Below are positions 8,673 to 18,565 of a DNA stretch of 64,000 nucleotides, in pieces. Each line of letters starts with the position of its first letter. Within the stretch, counting starts at the first letter, position 1. The notes under the pieces are model-generated. The model did no database searches. It saw nothing but the letters and a program-made list of their open reading frames with translations, and was not told the origin of the DNA. The position numbers and the translations under genes were made by a program. The stretch spans positions 62,001 through 126,000 of the forward strand of contig NZ_SLZR01000004.1 in assembly GCF_004341165.1 (NCBI RefSeq). Direction: 5' to 3'. Source of the stretch: Reinekea marinisedimentorum. Its GTDB lineage: Bacteria > Pseudomonadota > Gammaproteobacteria > Pseudomonadales > Natronospirillaceae.

Positions 8673-9439
8673 GACAAAACCTTACGCGCTATAAATTTGC
8701 TTTGAACGGAATACAAGAAATGCATAAAAAACAACGCAACTAATGAACCCAGTAAAATCCACCCCAAATGGGCTATATCCGGAACGGCAGAGAACATTAA
8801 TACCTGCCGGTAGGCATCTAACAAGAACGCCATTGGGTTATAGGTGAGCAGTAAATGCTGAGCCCCTGCTTCTAATGAGCGCACATCCCAGAACAAGCCA
8901 CTTGAAAACATCAAAAAAGTTGTAGCCAAACTAATGACCATACGTAAATCACGTACATAAACAACAACCAGTGCTGCAAGCATAGCTAATGGCAACATAA
9001 GCAGGAAATTTACCGCAACAATCAATAGAAAATACAGCCAGTGAAAGGATGGCTCATACCCCTTAGCAATGAGCGCTATAACCATAAACAAAAACACGAC
9101 CATTTGTTTCTGGGTGTTTTCCTCTACAACTACATAAGGGAAAATATGTTTTGGAAAGTCTCGCTGCCCCATAATACCTTTGCCACTGATTAGAGCATTG
9201 GCACTAGAGTTGATAGTCTTTATAAACCACAAAAATGGAATTTTGCCGACCATTAAGAAAACAATGAAATCGCCCCTACCTGAACCCAGAAGCACCTCGA
9301 ACACGAAGTAAAACATGGCTACAAACAACATGGGTTCAATTACCCACCATAGATAACTCAGCACTAACCTGGATGCCTCGCTCTTCAACTTCATACTGGC
9401 CAGTGTTTGTGCAAGGGTTAAGCTTTGAAAATAATTCAT
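8669..9439 (-). CDS. wzm: Polysaccharide ABC exporter, permease subunit (Wzm/ABC-2 type)
   Basis: This is a 256-residue ABC-2 type membrane protein with about six hydrophobic segments. The first follows LWWVIEPMLFVAMFYFVF, typical of Wzm/KpsM permeases. It pairs with the overlapping ATPase gene to export the glycan built by the operon. It is the first gene of the leftward polysaccharide transcript, so the operon promoter should lie in the 355-bp gap upstream. I could not identify a confident -10/-35 pair there. Confidence 0.88.
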   Translation of the reverse strand: MNYFQSLTLAQTLASMKLKSEASRLVLSYLWWVIEPMLFVAMFYFVFEVLLGSGRGDFIVFLMVGKIPFLWFIKTINSSANALISGKGIMGQRDFPKHIFPYVVVEENTQKQMVVFLFMVIALIAKGYEPSFHWLYFLLIVAVNFLLMLPLAMLAALVVVYVRDLRMVISLATTFLMFSSGLFWDVRSLEAGAQHLLLTYNPMAFLLDAYRQVLMFSAVPDIAHLGWILLGSLVALFFMHFLYSVQSKFIARKVLS

Positions 9440-9794
9440 ACTTTAGAAGACATTACCAAAATTACACTTTTAAGAAGCAGCTCGGTAGTTAAGAGAGCAT
9501 ATGCTTCAGGAAAAATTGAACTACCATAGCAGCACTTTCGTGCATTTTTTGGACTAGCCAATCACAAACTCATGTAAAACCACAAATGGCGAATACTACA
9601 TTGTTTCTGCACAGTTAGTGAATACATTTGACTACCATTTTAGTCATATCGTTACCGTTAAGCACCACCCAAACCAAAAAATCTATAGATTGCTTATTTG
9701 TTAAACAACCGAAACTATTACCAAAATTCCAACACCATTAAGCCATCGATATATGGTAATTTGGCACCACAATCATGTTAAAAGGATTTAACAC
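9440..9794. other. 355-bp divergent intergenic region
   Basis: This AT-rich spacer lies between the leftward wzm operon and the rightward MBL gene, and must hold promoters for both. A short GCACTTTCGTGC hairpin lies at 9531-9542. On the minus strand the text just after it loosely resembles the first half of a JUMPstart element, but no ops core (GGCGGTAG) is present. No reading frame or RNA gene is recognisable. Confidence 0.4.
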
Positions 9795-11159
9795 TTGGAA
9801 CCTATCAATATTCTTCATCATGGCGCTGTGAGTGGCGTTACCGGCAGCTGCCACCAGTATGTATCGGAATCTACCAACCTGCTCATCGATTGTGGCCTGT
9901 TTCAAGGGAGCGAAGCAGCACAGATTGATTTAGCCAACTTTCCGTTTGATGTTAGCCGCCTGAACGCCGTTGTGTTAACACACGGCCATATAGACCATAT
10001 TGGCCGCATTCCCTGGCTGATCGCTGCTGGCTTTCGTGGGCCTATTATTTGTACAAAGCCTACTGCAAAGCTGCTGCCCATCATTCTGCGCGATGCGCTG
10101 TCTTTTCATATTCCCGGAAACGACACACTCATGAATTCCGTTATGGCGCGGTTAGAGCGTCAAATTATTGGCTATGATTACAACACTTGGTTTAAGCCTG
10201 ATAATACTTCTACAGGTTGCACCCGTTTAAGGCTGCGGCCTGCCGGCCATATATTGGGCTCTGCTTACATTGAAATTGAAGAAAACGGCCACCGCACTGT
10301 GTTCAGTGGCGATTTAGGTTCGCCCGGTGCCGTATTTGTAGAACCGCCCGCCTCACCTGAACGTGCTGACACACTCATCATTGAAACCACCTATGGCGAT
10401 AGGCTTCACACCCAGCGCAAAGAGCGCGAACAGCTGCTGGCTAAACTGATTAACCGGGCGCTTTCAGATAATGGAACATTGCTTATACCGGCGTTTTCAC
10501 TGGGCCGAACGCAGGAATTACTCAGCATCATAGAAAACCTGCTGCACAACGGCAAAATTAGCTGGCACAGCACAACAGCCCTGCCTGTTATTTTAGATTC
10601 ACCCTTGGCAGGCGAGCTAACTTCCGCATACCGATCACTGGCCAACTATTGGCCAGAAGAGCTGATAACCCGCAGGAACAGCGGGCGAATGCCATTGGCT
10701 TTCGATAATCTAATCACCGTAGAAGGCCACTCAGAACATAAAAAACTGGTTAAGCGTTTGGCGCAAACCGAGCAACCGGCCATTGTTATTGCCGCCAGCG
10801 GTATGTGCCAGGGCGGGCGCATTATGAACTACCTGGAAGCACTACTGCCCCTGAAAACAACTGAAGTTTTGTTTGTGGGTTATCAAGCCAAGGGGACGCT
10901 GGGTAGCGAACTACAAAATAGCAAACCGGGTGATACGGTGCGGGTTAATGACCAGCAAATAGAAGTAAATGCGCAAACCTGGTCGATCAGTGGGTTTTCG
11001 GCCCATGCGGATCAGGCTGATTTGTTAGCATTTATTGAAGGCATTAAACCAGAACCTGCTGAAATACGGCTGGTTCATGGCGATGAACAGGCTAAACGTA
11101 CTTTTGCTGGTTTGATTAAAAAGGCGTTGCCGCGAGTGAAGGTTGTTGTGCCGGGGTGA
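9795..11159 (+). CDS. Metallo-beta-lactamase/beta-CASP RNase-like protein
   Basis: The protein has 454 residues. The MBL zinc motif HGHIDHIGR (residues 63-71) and FSGDLG give the nuclease metal site. The later SGMCQGGRIMNYL, SGFSAHADQ and LVHGDEQA are the beta-CASP motifs B/C of RNA-processing enzymes (YsgF/CPSF73-like bacterial family). It probably cleaves RNA, but the physiological target is unknown. The start is a TTG at 9795 preceded by a good AAAGGA at 9781; no nearby ATG gives a complete MBL domain. It is monocistronic and faces cysD tail-to-tail. Confidence 0.88.
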   Translation: MEPINILHHGAVSGVTGSCHQYVSESTNLLIDCGLFQGSEAAQIDLANFPFDVSRLNAVVLTHGHIDHIGRIPWLIAAGFRGPIICTKPTAKLLPIILRDALSFHIPGNDTLMNSVMARLERQIIGYDYNTWFKPDNTSTGCTRLRLRPAGHILGSAYIEIEENGHRTVFSGDLGSPGAVFVEPPASPERADTLIIETTYGDRLHTQRKEREQLLAKLINRALSDNGTLLIPAFSLGRTQELLSIIENLLHNGKISWHSTTALPVILDSPLAGELTSAYRSLANYWPEELITRRNSGRMPLAFDNLITVEGHSEHKKLVKRLAQTEQPAIVIAASGMCQGGRIMNYLEALLPLKTTEVLFVGYQAKGTLGSELQNSKPGDTVRVNDQQIEVNAQTWSISGFSAHADQADLLAFIEGIKPEPAEIRLVHGDEQAKRTFAGLIKKALPRVKVVVPG

Positions 11160-11195
11160 TGTTGTGGGTTGGGGTTGATGTCGGGCTACCGCGCA

Positions 11196-11252
11196 GGCGG
11201 GGATCCATCGTTCCATGCCACCTTAATAATGGATTTCCGCCTTCGCGGAAAT
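11196..11252. repeat. Intergenic palindromic repeat (REP-like) copy
   Basis: The stretch GGCGGGGATCCAT (11196-11208) pairs with ATGGATTTCCGCC (11229-11241) with two mismatches. The right part also forms a perfect 8-bp hairpin, ATTTCCGC-CTTC-GCGGAAAT (11233-11252). The 'CCGCCTTCGCGG...ATGACG' wording is typical of dispersed palindromic repeats in proteobacteria. Confidence 0.6.
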
Positions 11253-11379
11253 GACGACTGTGGTATTTCTATTACTTTGAGTAAATACGTTTGCTGAGTC
11301 ATACCAGTGCATTTTCCCATTGAAACCAGACGCTGCAATCCTTTCAAAGAATCCCGTTTATTTATTCCGGACAGTAGTG

Positions 11380-11477
11380 CGCCTTCGCGGTGGTCCGACA
11401 TTTCGGGATGACGCGCTATTAAGCGCGCAAATCAGACCACGGTCGCCTTTCCGAAATGTCGAAGCACCGCGAAGGCG
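11380..11477. repeat. 98-bp long inverted repeat between convergent genes
   Basis: The left arm 11380-11406 and right arm 11451-11477 are complementary over 13 bp (CGCCTTCGCGGTG) and 10 bp (GACATTTCGG), separated by a symmetric 4-nt mismatch. The loop contains another small inverted repeat, GCGCT-ATTA-AGCGC. The element ends 9 nt from the cysD stop codon. It could be a mobile palindromic repeat and may also act as a bidirectional transcription end; no T-run is present. Confidence 0.7.
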
Positions 11478-11485
11478 GGAATCTA

Positions 11486-12409
11486 CTAGAAGTAGCCTTC
11501 CTGCTTTTTCTTTTCCATTGAACCGGCGGAATCGTGGTCGATTACGCGGCCCTGGCGCTCACTGGTCGTCGTCAGCAGCATTTCCTGAATCACTTCTGGC
11601 AATGTTGTGGCTTCGCTTTCTACAGCACCGGTTAGTGGGTAACAGCCCAAGGTACGGAAGCGTACCATTTTCATTTCTGGCACTTCACCTTCTTTTAATG
11701 GCAGGCGATCGTCATCGACCATAATCAGGCTACCATCGCGCTCGACTACCGGGCGCAGTGCTGACAGATACAGCGGCACCATTGGGATGTTTTCCAGGTG
11801 GATGTACTGCCAAATATCCAGCTCTGTCCAGTTGCTGAGCGGGAACACACGAATACTTTCGTTTTGGTTCACCTTGCCGTTGTAGTTATCCCACAGTTCC
11901 GGGCGCTGGTTTTTTGGGTCCCAGCGGTGGTTTTCATCACGGAAGCTGTAAATACGCTCTTTTGCCCGGCTTTTTTCTTCATCGCGGCGTGCACCACCAA
12001 AGGCAGCATCAAAACGGTATTTATCCAGTGCCATTTTCAGGCTCTGGGTTTTCATAATATCGGTATATTTGGCGCTGCCGTGATCAAACGGGTTGATGTT
12101 GTTTTCTACACCTTCCTGATTGATATGAACAATCAATTCCATACCCACTTCTTTGGCCATGCGGTTACGGAATTCAATCATTTCTTTAAATTTGAAAGTT
12201 GTATCAACATGCATCAGCGGGAACGGCGGCTTGCCCGGCAAGAACGCTTTTTTGGCCAGATGCAGCATTACCGAGCTGTCTTTACCAATGGAATAAAGCA
12301 TCACCGGGTTTTCAAACTCGGCCGCAACCTCACGAATAATATGGATGCTTTCAGCTTCAAGTTGCTTAAGGTGTGTTAAACGTTCTTCAGATAATTGAGT
12401 CATTTTCAC
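11486..12409 (-). CDS. cysD: Sulfate adenylyltransferase subunit 2 CysD
   Basis: This is the catalytic subunit of ATP sulfurylase, making APS from sulfate and ATP with the GTPase CysN. The 307-residue protein has [21 protein letters not shown] (PP-loop, near residue 35), [12 protein letters not shown], and the conserved [22 protein letters not shown]. It is the last gene of the cysC-cysN-permease-cysQ-cysD set. It is separated from cysN by two genes, whereas cysD usually precedes cysN directly. No PAPS reductase gene is nearby, so the APS/PAPS made here may serve sulfation as well as assimilation. Confidence 0.96.
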   Translation of the reverse strand: MKMTQLSEERLTHLKQLEAESIHIIREVAAEFENPVMLYSIGKDSSVMLHLAKKAFLPGKPPFPLMHVDTTFKFKEMIEFRNRMAKEVGMELIVHINQEGVENNINPFDHGSAKYTDIMKTQSLKMALDKYRFDAAFGGARRDEEKSRAKERIYSFRDENHRWDPKNQRPELWDNYNGKVNQNESIRVFPLSNWTELDIWQYIHLENIPMVPLYLSALRPVVERDGSLIMVDDDRLPLKEGEVPEMKMVRFRTLGCYPLTGAVESEATTLPEVIQEMLLTTTSERQGRVIDHDSAGSMEKKKQEGYF

Positions 12410-12498
12410 TTCCTAATCGGGTGCATACAAAATGCACTCTTTGTATTCAGGTTACACAACGGCAGGCTAGCCATGCCGCTTTTAAAATTCAAAGGCTG

Positions 12499-13284
12499 TT
12501 AGCTTGCCCAGGTACTGTCCGGTTTTGCACAACAAATAAAAAACGGGTTCAAGATATTTTCTTTCTGGTTATAGGTTAACGGCAATAGCGATTCATGCTG
12601 CAAACACTGGCCCCCTGCACCGCGCAGAACGGCATCTGCTGCGCCGGTATCCCACTCGCTTGTTAAACCCAAACGCGGGTACAAATGAGCTGCGCCTTCA
12701 GCAACCAAACAGAGTTTTAAAGAGCTACCCATGGAAACAATGTCGCAATTGGGCATGTTAGCAACAAACGTTTTGAACTCGTCACTCTGGTGCGAACGAC
12801 TGCCTACCACCTTCCATGTAGCGCCCTGCTCCGGTATTTTCGCCACAGCAATTTTCTCGGCACCTTCTGCCGTCACTTTTTCAGCCTTGCCGGTTAAGGT
12901 GCCGCCGTGGTAAAGCCAGTTTAGTACAGGTGCATAAACAACACCCCAAACAGGTTCGCCATTTTTAATAAGTGCGATATTCACTGTAAACTCACCGTTC
13001 TTTTTGATGAATTCTTTGGTGCCATCCAGCGGGTCTATCAACCAGTATTCAGCCCATTGGCTACGCTCTTGCCAGCTTATATCAGCTGCCTCTTCGCTCA
13101 AAACAGGCAGCTCTGGTGTTAGTTCCTGAAGGCCGGCTACAATCGTTTTGTGCGATGCAAGGTCGGCTTCAGTCAGCGGGCTGGCATCCTCCTTGGTATA
13201 GGTTTCAAAATCTCGCTGGTAGATTTCCATAATCGCATTACCGGCACTGCGTGCCAGCTCGATTACTTTTTCAAATGGAACCAT
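12499..13284 (-). CDS. cysQ: 3'(2'),5'-bisphosphate nucleotidase CysQ
   Basis: This enzyme hydrolyses PAP, the by-product of PAPS-using enzymes, to AMP, and so relieves product inhibition of sulfotransferases or PAPS reductase. The 261-residue inositol-monophosphatase-fold protein shows the metal motif VLSEEAADISW (residues 60-70), WLIDPLDGTKEFI (residues 82-94) and the C-terminal WDTGAADAVLRGAGG. It lies 15 nt after the SLC13 permease and 89 nt before cysD, in a PAPS-centred operon. Confidence 0.93.
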   Translation of the reverse strand: MVPFEKVIELARSAGNAIMEIYQRDFETYTKEDASPLTEADLASHKTIVAGLQELTPELPVLSEEAADISWQERSQWAEYWLIDPLDGTKEFIKKNGEFTVNIALIKNGEPVWGVVYAPVLNWLYHGGTLTGKAEKVTAEGAEKIAVAKIPEQGATWKVVGSRSHQSDEFKTFVANMPNCDIVSMGSSLKLCLVAEGAAHLYPRLGLTSEWDTGAADAVLRGAGGQCLQHESLLPLTYNQKENILNPFFICCAKPDSTWAS

Positions 13285-13299
13285 AAGTACTCCTAAACT

Positions 13300-15036
13300 C
13301 TAAAACCTGCCTAATAAAAAGACGATTGAAACAGTTACCGCTGCTGTTAAGCACAACAAAGGCAAGCCGCTTTTAAAATAATCACTGGGCGTATAATTAC
13401 CCGGTGCCATAACCATTAGATTTGTCTGATACCCAAATGGCGATATAAAGCTGCTCGATGCCGCAATCATCACTGTTAAAGCTACCTGATCTACACTTAA
13501 GCCAGAAACATCACCTATTGCCAACGCGAACGGCAACATTATGGCGGCTGCAGCGTTATTGGTTAGTAGCTCTGTTAGCAGCCAGGTTGCAATATAAATG
13601 GAAACCAGAGACGTAATTGGCCCATTAATGAGCGGTCGCAATACCTCTACAGCAGACATAGCCAAGCCACTATCTACACTCGCTTTTGCTATCGCTAATG
13701 ATGCAATAATTACCAGCAATAAATCATAAGGCAATTGCTGCACTGCATTTTTTGGTGTCGTAATGTTTAGTAACAACAACATAATTAAGTAAATTGATGT
13801 TGCCTTTAACAAACCCACCGAAGTAAAAGCGCCAATAAAAATAGCAGCCAACAGACCTATAATTGAACAAGCTTGAACTAAGGCGGCTTTTGTTTGCTTA
13901 ACCTGGGATTGGCTCAGCAACTGGAAATCGCGTGCCGCATTAGAGTTTGACCAATGTGGCCCCGCACACAACACCATCATATCGCCAGGCTGTATGTTCC
14001 ACTCACCAATCCGCCCTAAAATGCTTTTATCCTGATGCGCAACACTGACGATTGAAGCGTTATAAGACTCTCGAAAATCAATTTCTTTTGGTGTTTTGCC
14101 CGCCAAACCACTACTGGAAGGAACAATCACCTCATAGAAATTCAGCTCTGCCTGATTCGGTAATTCATTGATACTCATATTGAGCTGAGCCAGTTCATTA
14201 CCTAAATGTGGCGAACCACTGAAGTGAAGTTCATCACCTTTTAAAATGAGAGTCTGCGATGCAGCGTCAATGACATCACCATTTTTTCGCTGAATCTGAT
14301 ACAGGTAGCCGTTTTCCAACTGACGCAAACCGGCATCTATAAGAGATTTACCAACAAAATCTGAATTAGTCAGAGTTGCGCGGAACAAATAGTTGCCATG
14401 TTGCGGTAGCGGTTCACTGCCACTTTTGAGCTTTAACTGCCTAATTAAGAATACGAAGTAAGCAATAGTCACAACCAGTATGGGAAAGCCAACGATTGCA
14501 GGGGAAAACAACGACAAACCATGCTCTACCTGATGCGATTGCAGCAACCCCAGCACAACAAGGTTTGTTGATGTTCCCACTAACGTTAAAGTTCCACCCA
14601 CAATAGCGGCATAGCTTAACGGCAGTAAAAACTGATGCGCTTCCAGGTTGTTTTTTCTGGCCCATTGGCGAATTGGCTGAATGAGTAACGCAACAACCGG
14701 CGTGTTGTTGAGTACGCCGCTGATCAACGCAACCGGCATAAGAACCCGTAAAGAAAACCCAACCGCGCCCTGCCACTTAGAGGGCAAAAGCGCTTTTACC
14801 AGGCCATCAATTAGCCCGGCCTCAAAAAGGCTTTTTGAAATAACCAACATAACAATGAGTGTTAAAACACCTTCGTTGAGAATACCCTGAAAGGAATCCT
14901 CAACGCTGTTCACGCCAGTTAAATACAGCAACACAGCACCAACAATAAAATAGCGCCAGGCACGATTGTGATCTTTATAGGCAAATGCCAGTACTGAGAT
15001 CAGCACCAGCAATGTCATCCATGCTTGCCAAACCAT
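13300..15036 (-). CDS. SLC13/DASS-family permease with RCK_C domains (probable sulfate uptake)
   Basis: The 578-residue protein has membrane segments from residues 1-200 and 390-578. Between them are two TrkA-C (RCK_C) like soluble domains at about 210-290 and 300-375. The SNT motifs are visible: NNTPVVALLIQP in the first half and NNAAAAIMLPFALAIG in the second, both typical of DASS carriers. Proteins of this architecture sit inside cysDNC operons of Vibrio and Shewanella and are taken to import sulfate with Na+. The position between cysN and cysQ supports that here. The substrate is inferred from context. Confidence 0.82.
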   Translation of the reverse strand: MVWQAWMTLLVLISVLAFAYKDHNRAWRYFIVGAVLLYLTGVNSVEDSFQGILNEGVLTLIVMLVISKSLFEAGLIDGLVKALLPSKWQGAVGFSLRVLMPVALISGVLNNTPVVALLIQPIRQWARKNNLEAHQFLLPLSYAAIVGGTLTLVGTSTNLVVLGLLQSHQVEHGLSLFSPAIVGFPILVVTIAYFVFLIRQLKLKSGSEPLPQHGNYLFRATLTNSDFVGKSLIDAGLRQLENGYLYQIQRKNGDVIDAASQTLILKGDELHFSGSPHLGNELAQLNMSINELPNQAELNFYEVIVPSSSGLAGKTPKEIDFRESYNASIVSVAHQDKSILGRIGEWNIQPGDMMVLCAGPHWSNSNAARDFQLLSQSQVKQTKAALVQACSIIGLLAAIFIGAFTSVGLLKATSIYLIMLLLLNITTPKNAVQQLPYDLLLVIIASLAIAKASVDSGLAMSAVEVLRPLINGPITSLVSIYIATWLLTELLTNNAAAAIMLPFALAIGDVSGLSVDQVALTVMIAASSSFISPFGYQTNLMVMAPGNYTPSDYFKSGLPLLCLTAAVTVSIVFLLGRF

Positions 15037-15045
15037 ACTATTAGC

Positions 15046-16452
15046 CTAGATCTCTTTACAGCACCATTCCGGGAAGTGCTCGCGAATATAGTGGTTTAGC
15101 GCACGCTCCGCTTCGCTGTAGTCACGACCACCATGACGCATTTCGGCCGCAGATTTACCGCGCAACATACCTGCACCAACTGTAATATTTGTAAGGCGGT
15201 CAATCACAATGAAGTTGCCGGTGGAGCGCAGTTTATCGTATGCATCAAAGATCAATGCATCGTTCGTGTTCAGCACGCAGCGGCCAATTTCGTTGAGCCC
15301 CAACACATTTACACGGTTATGCTCCAGAGTGTTTACATCTACCTGGAACTCAATATTTTCAATACGACCCGGTGTTGTTAAGGAACCACACTTAATCAGA
15401 TATTCTTTACCTGGCGTTAAGCGGTTTTCACTCATCCAGATTAAATCGACATCTACCCGTTTTGCGAGTACCGGTGATGTTCCGTTTGCCAGCATATCGC
15501 CGCGTGAACAGTCAATTTCATCTTCCAGCGCAACCACAACTGGCTGGCCAGTCACTGCTCGGTCTGCAGGCTCACCGGCTACATGAATAGACTTCACCTT
15601 AGAGGACTTGCCACTCGGGTAAGAAATCAGCGAGTCACCAATTTTTAATGGGCCATTGCGCAATGGGCCGGCAAAACCACGGAAGTTAAGATCTGGGCGG
15701 ATAACCGTTTGAACCGGTATACGGGCACCTTCAAACTCTGCCGCATCGATAATTTCAACAGAATTTAACCATTCCATTACCGTTGGGCCGGTATACCAAG
15801 CCAGGTTTTCAGTCTTGTTTACGACGTTATCGCCCTTCAATGCTGAAAGCGGAATAAATTTAATTTCCGGGATATTCAGTTGCTTGGAAAACTCCAGATA
15901 GTCTTCTTTAATCTTCTCGAACACTTCCTGTTTGTAATCAACGGCATCCATTTTGTTTACGGCAATAATGACGTTTTTAATGCCTAGCAAAGAGCAAATA
16001 AAGCTATGACGGCGGGTTTGGGTAAGCACACCTTTTCGTGCATCAATCAGAATGACAGCCAACTGGGCCGTAGATGCGCCCGTTGCCATGTTTCGGGTGT
16101 ACTGCTCATGCCCCGGAGTATCGGCAATAATAAACTTACGCTGCTCAGTACTGAAAAAGCGGTAAGCAACGTCAATGGTAATGCCCTGCTCACGTTCTGA
16201 GGCGAGGCCATCTACCAGCAAGGCTAAATCTAATTCACCTTCACCCGCTTTACCGATGCTTTGGCTTTCTTTGGTAATAGCAGCAAGTTGATCTTCAAAG
16301 ATCATTTTAGAATCGTGCAGCAAGCGACCAATCAGGGTAGATTTACCGTCATCCACACTGCCGCAGGTAATAAAACGAAGTAAATCTTTATGCTCATGCT
16401 GATGCAAATATTCTTCAATGTTTTCTGCAATTAGGTCGGAATGGTGAGCCAT
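15046..16452 (-). CDS. cysN: Sulfate adenylyltransferase subunit 1 (GTPase) CysN
   Basis: This GTPase subunit drives APS synthesis by CysD. The 468-residue EF-Tu-like protein has G1 GSVDDGKST (residues 32-40), G3 DTPGHEQY, G4 NKMD and a C-terminal beta-barrel region. The length fits a stand-alone CysN; there is no fused APS kinase, which is encoded separately by cysC 11 nt upstream. It begins with an ATG preceded by GGAACC. Confidence 0.96.
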   Translation of the reverse strand: MAHHSDLIAENIEEYLHQHEHKDLLRFITCGSVDDGKSTLIGRLLHDSKMIFEDQLAAITKESQSIGKAGEGELDLALLVDGLASEREQGITIDVAYRFFSTEQRKFIIADTPGHEQYTRNMATGASTAQLAVILIDARKGVLTQTRRHSFICSLLGIKNVIIAVNKMDAVDYKQEVFEKIKEDYLEFSKQLNIPEIKFIPLSALKGDNVVNKTENLAWYTGPTVMEWLNSVEIIDAAEFEGARIPVQTVIRPDLNFRGFAGPLRNGPLKIGDSLISYPSGKSSKVKSIHVAGEPADRAVTGQPVVVALEDEIDCSRGDMLANGTSPVLAKRVDVDLIWMSENRLTPGKEYLIKCGSLTTPGRIENIEFQVDVNTLEHNRVNVLGLNEIGRCVLNTNDALIFDAYDKLRSTGNFIVIDRLTNITVGAGMLRGKSAAEMRHGGRDYSEAERALNHYIREHFPEWCCKEI

Positions 16453-16463
16453 TTTTGGTTCCT

Positions 16464-17081
16464 TTAGTTCAGAGCTTTTAATATAGCTTTTACACTGTCT
16501 TCGATATTAGAGCTGGAAGTATTGATTACAACTTCCGCAGTTTCAGGGGCTTCGTACGGGTCGCTGATACCGGTGAAATTTTTAATAACGCCTTGACGTG
16601 CCTTTTTATACAAGCCTTTAGGGTCGCGAGATTCACAGACATTCAATGGAGTATCCAGAAAAACCTCAACAAACTGGCCATGCTTAAACATTGAACGGAC
16701 AATTTGCCTGTCCCGCTGATAGGGTGAAATAAATGCACAGATGACAATTAAGCCAGCATCTACCATCAGCCTAGCTACTTCACCAATGCGGCGAATATTT
16801 TCTGCACGATCTTTCTCGCTCATGCCCAGGTCTTTATTTAGGCCGTGACGAATGTTATCGCCATCAAGAAGAAAGGTAGCCGCATTGTTTTCAAACAAGA
16901 CGGCATCTAGCGCATTCGCAATCGTAGACTTACCTGAGCCAGAAAGGCCAGTCAGCCATATGCACTTGGGGCACTGATTCAAACGATCTGCACGCATTTC
17001 ATTGGTTATGGTTGAATGGTGCCATACGGCATCGGATGCCAGGTCGGTACACTTAACCTCATAAGGGGATTTTTTATTCAT
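16464..17081 (-). CDS. cysC: Adenylylsulfate kinase CysC
   Basis: This kinase phosphorylates APS to PAPS, the sulfuryl donor. The 205-residue protein has Walker A GLSGSGKST (residues 45-53), LDGDNIRHGLNKDLGMSEKDRAENIRR, FISPYQRDRQ, and DPKGLYKKARQG, all diagnostic of APS kinases. An N-terminal segment of about 40 residues with CPKC precedes the P-loop. It is the first cys gene after ugd in this leftward transcript. Confidence 0.95.
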   Translation of the reverse strand: MNKKSPYEVKCTDLASDAVWHHSTITNEMRADRLNQCPKCIWLTGLSGSGKSTIANALDAVLFENNAATFLLDGDNIRHGLNKDLGMSEKDRAENIRRIGEVARLMVDAGLIVICAFISPYQRDRQIVRSMFKHGQFVEVFLDTPLNVCESRDPKGLYKKARQGVIKNFTGISDPYEAPETAEVVINTSSSNIEDSVKAILKALN

Positions 17082-17121
17082 CCATCATGCCCTTTTCCAT
17101 TTCTAATCTTTACAAATTTGA

Positions 17122-18291
17122 TTAATCGTTACCGAACAGATCACGGGTATAGACTTTGTCTATAACGTCTTCTAGCACCTCTGATGGGCGGTTAGCCACG
17201 ATAACATCAGAGATGCGCTTAAACTCCTCCAGGTCCTTAATTACTTTAGACCTGAAGAATTCAGATTCGGTTAGAACTGGCTCGTAGACTACTACCTCAA
17301 TACCCTTGGCTTTTATTCTCTTCATAACACCCTGAATAGCAGATGCACGAAAATTATCAGAACCAGCCTTCATTACTAAACGAAATATACCTACAACTCT
17401 TGGGTTTCGCTTGATAATAGAGTCAGCAATAAAATCTTTACGGGTAGTATTGGCGTCGACAATAGCGCGCACCATGTTATTTGGTACATTCTGAAAGTTC
17501 GCGAGCAATTGCTTGGTATCTTTTGGCAAACAATAGCCGCCGTAGCCAAAACTAGGGTTATTGTAATGATTGCCGATTCGGGGGTCTAACCCAACGCCTT
17601 CAATAATCTGTCGTGCCTGCAAGCCGTGAGATTCAGCGTAGGAATCCAACTCGTTAAAATAGGCAACACGCATGGCCAGGTAGGTATTGGAAAACAGTTT
17701 AACCGCTTCAGCTTCAGTAGAATCAACAAATAGTGTTGGAATTTCCTTTTTAATTGCCCCCTCAGTCAGCAACTGAGCAAAACGTTCAGCCCGTTCGCTT
17801 ATTTCACCCACGATAATACGGGATGGATAAAGATTATCGTACAGCGCTTTACCTTCACGTAGGAACTCCGGTGAGAACATCAGGTTCGGCACGTCTAAGC
17901 GTTCACGGGCTTCCTTGGTGTAGCCTACCGGCACTGTAGATTTAATAACCATTACTGCATTTGGGTTAATTGCTACTACCTGATTAATTACGGCCTCTAC
18001 ACTGCCGGTATTAAAGTAGTTAGTTTGTGGGTCGTAATCCGTTGGCGTAGCGATAATGACGAATTCTGCGTCTTTGTATGCGCTTTCGGCATCCAGTGTC
18101 GCCCTGAAGTTCAAGGCTTTGTTAGCTAAGAATTCTGAGATTTCAGCATCTTCAATTGGCGATTGCTGCTTGTTCAACAGGTCAACTTTCTCTTTAATGA
18201 TATCAACCGCTACCACCTCGTTGTTTTGAGCGAGCAACATCGCATTAGAAAGACCTACATAGCCGGTACCTGCAACTGCTATCTTTGTCAT
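17122..18291 (-). CDS. ugd: UDP-glucose 6-dehydrogenase Ugd
   Basis: This enzyme oxidises UDP-glucose to UDP-glucuronate, a precursor of acidic polysaccharides. The 389-residue protein matches the short E. coli type. It has [17 protein letters not shown] (NAD binding), [23 protein letters not shown], and [14 protein letters not shown] with the catalytic Cys near residue 253. The start ATG is preceded by GGAA. It leads the cys operon, linking uronic-acid supply with PAPS supply. UDP-GlcA or a GlcA-derived sugar could therefore be the sulfated residue, but this is inference. Confidence 0.94.
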   Translation of the reverse strand: MTKIAVAGTGYVGLSNAMLLAQNNEVVAVDIIKEKVDLLNKQQSPIEDAEISEFLANKALNFRATLDAESAYKDAEFVIIATPTDYDPQTNYFNTGSVEAVINQVVAINPNAVMVIKSTVPVGYTKEARERLDVPNLMFSPEFLREGKALYDNLYPSRIIVGEISERAERFAQLLTEGAIKKEIPTLFVDSTEAEAVKLFSNTYLAMRVAYFNELDSYAESHGLQARQIIEGVGLDPRIGNHYNNPSFGYGGYCLPKDTKQLLANFQNVPNNMVRAIVDANTTRKDFIADSIIKRNPRVVGIFRLVMKAGSDNFRASAIQGVMKRIKAKGIEVVVYEPVLTESEFFRSKVIKDLEEFKRISDVIVANRPSEVLEDVIDKVYTRDLFGND

Positions 18292-18343
18292 AAATATTCC
18301 TTGGTCGCTAGTCGACCTATGCTTATGTGTGGAAATTGAATGG

Positions 18344-18372
18344 AGTATACAGGCTGAAAAGCCTTGTTAGAA
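18344..18372 (-). promoter_or_regulatory. Possible promoter of the ugd-cys operon
   Basis: On the minus strand, TTCTAA (18372-18367) and TATACT (18349-18344) are 17 bp apart and about 52 bp upstream of the ugd start. The -35 is poor and the -10 is good. The 274-bp gap upstream of ugd shows no other recognisable feature. Confidence 0.3.
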
Positions 18373-18565
18373 TAGGAATTCAGGGGGGATAAACTCAACG
18401 AATAATTATATGCTTATGCCCGCAATGGGTAATATTACTGCAATATTGATCAACTATAAGACACTTAACAGGCCCCATCAAAACACTTATTGGCAACCCT
18501 TCATCATTGTGTCAACTGCTCTTCAGCCCCCTATACTTCTAGCAAAGCCCTTCCATTAAAGCGCA

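Noticed and set aside
9500-9545. JUMPstart-like text upstream of wzm
   Set aside because: Only AGTGCT and GGTAG fragments match; the ops core GGCGGTAG is missing, so RfaH-type control cannot be claimed.
11186-11401. Short frames between the MBL gene and cysD
   Set aside because: They consist of palindromic repeat sequence and lack ribosome sites.
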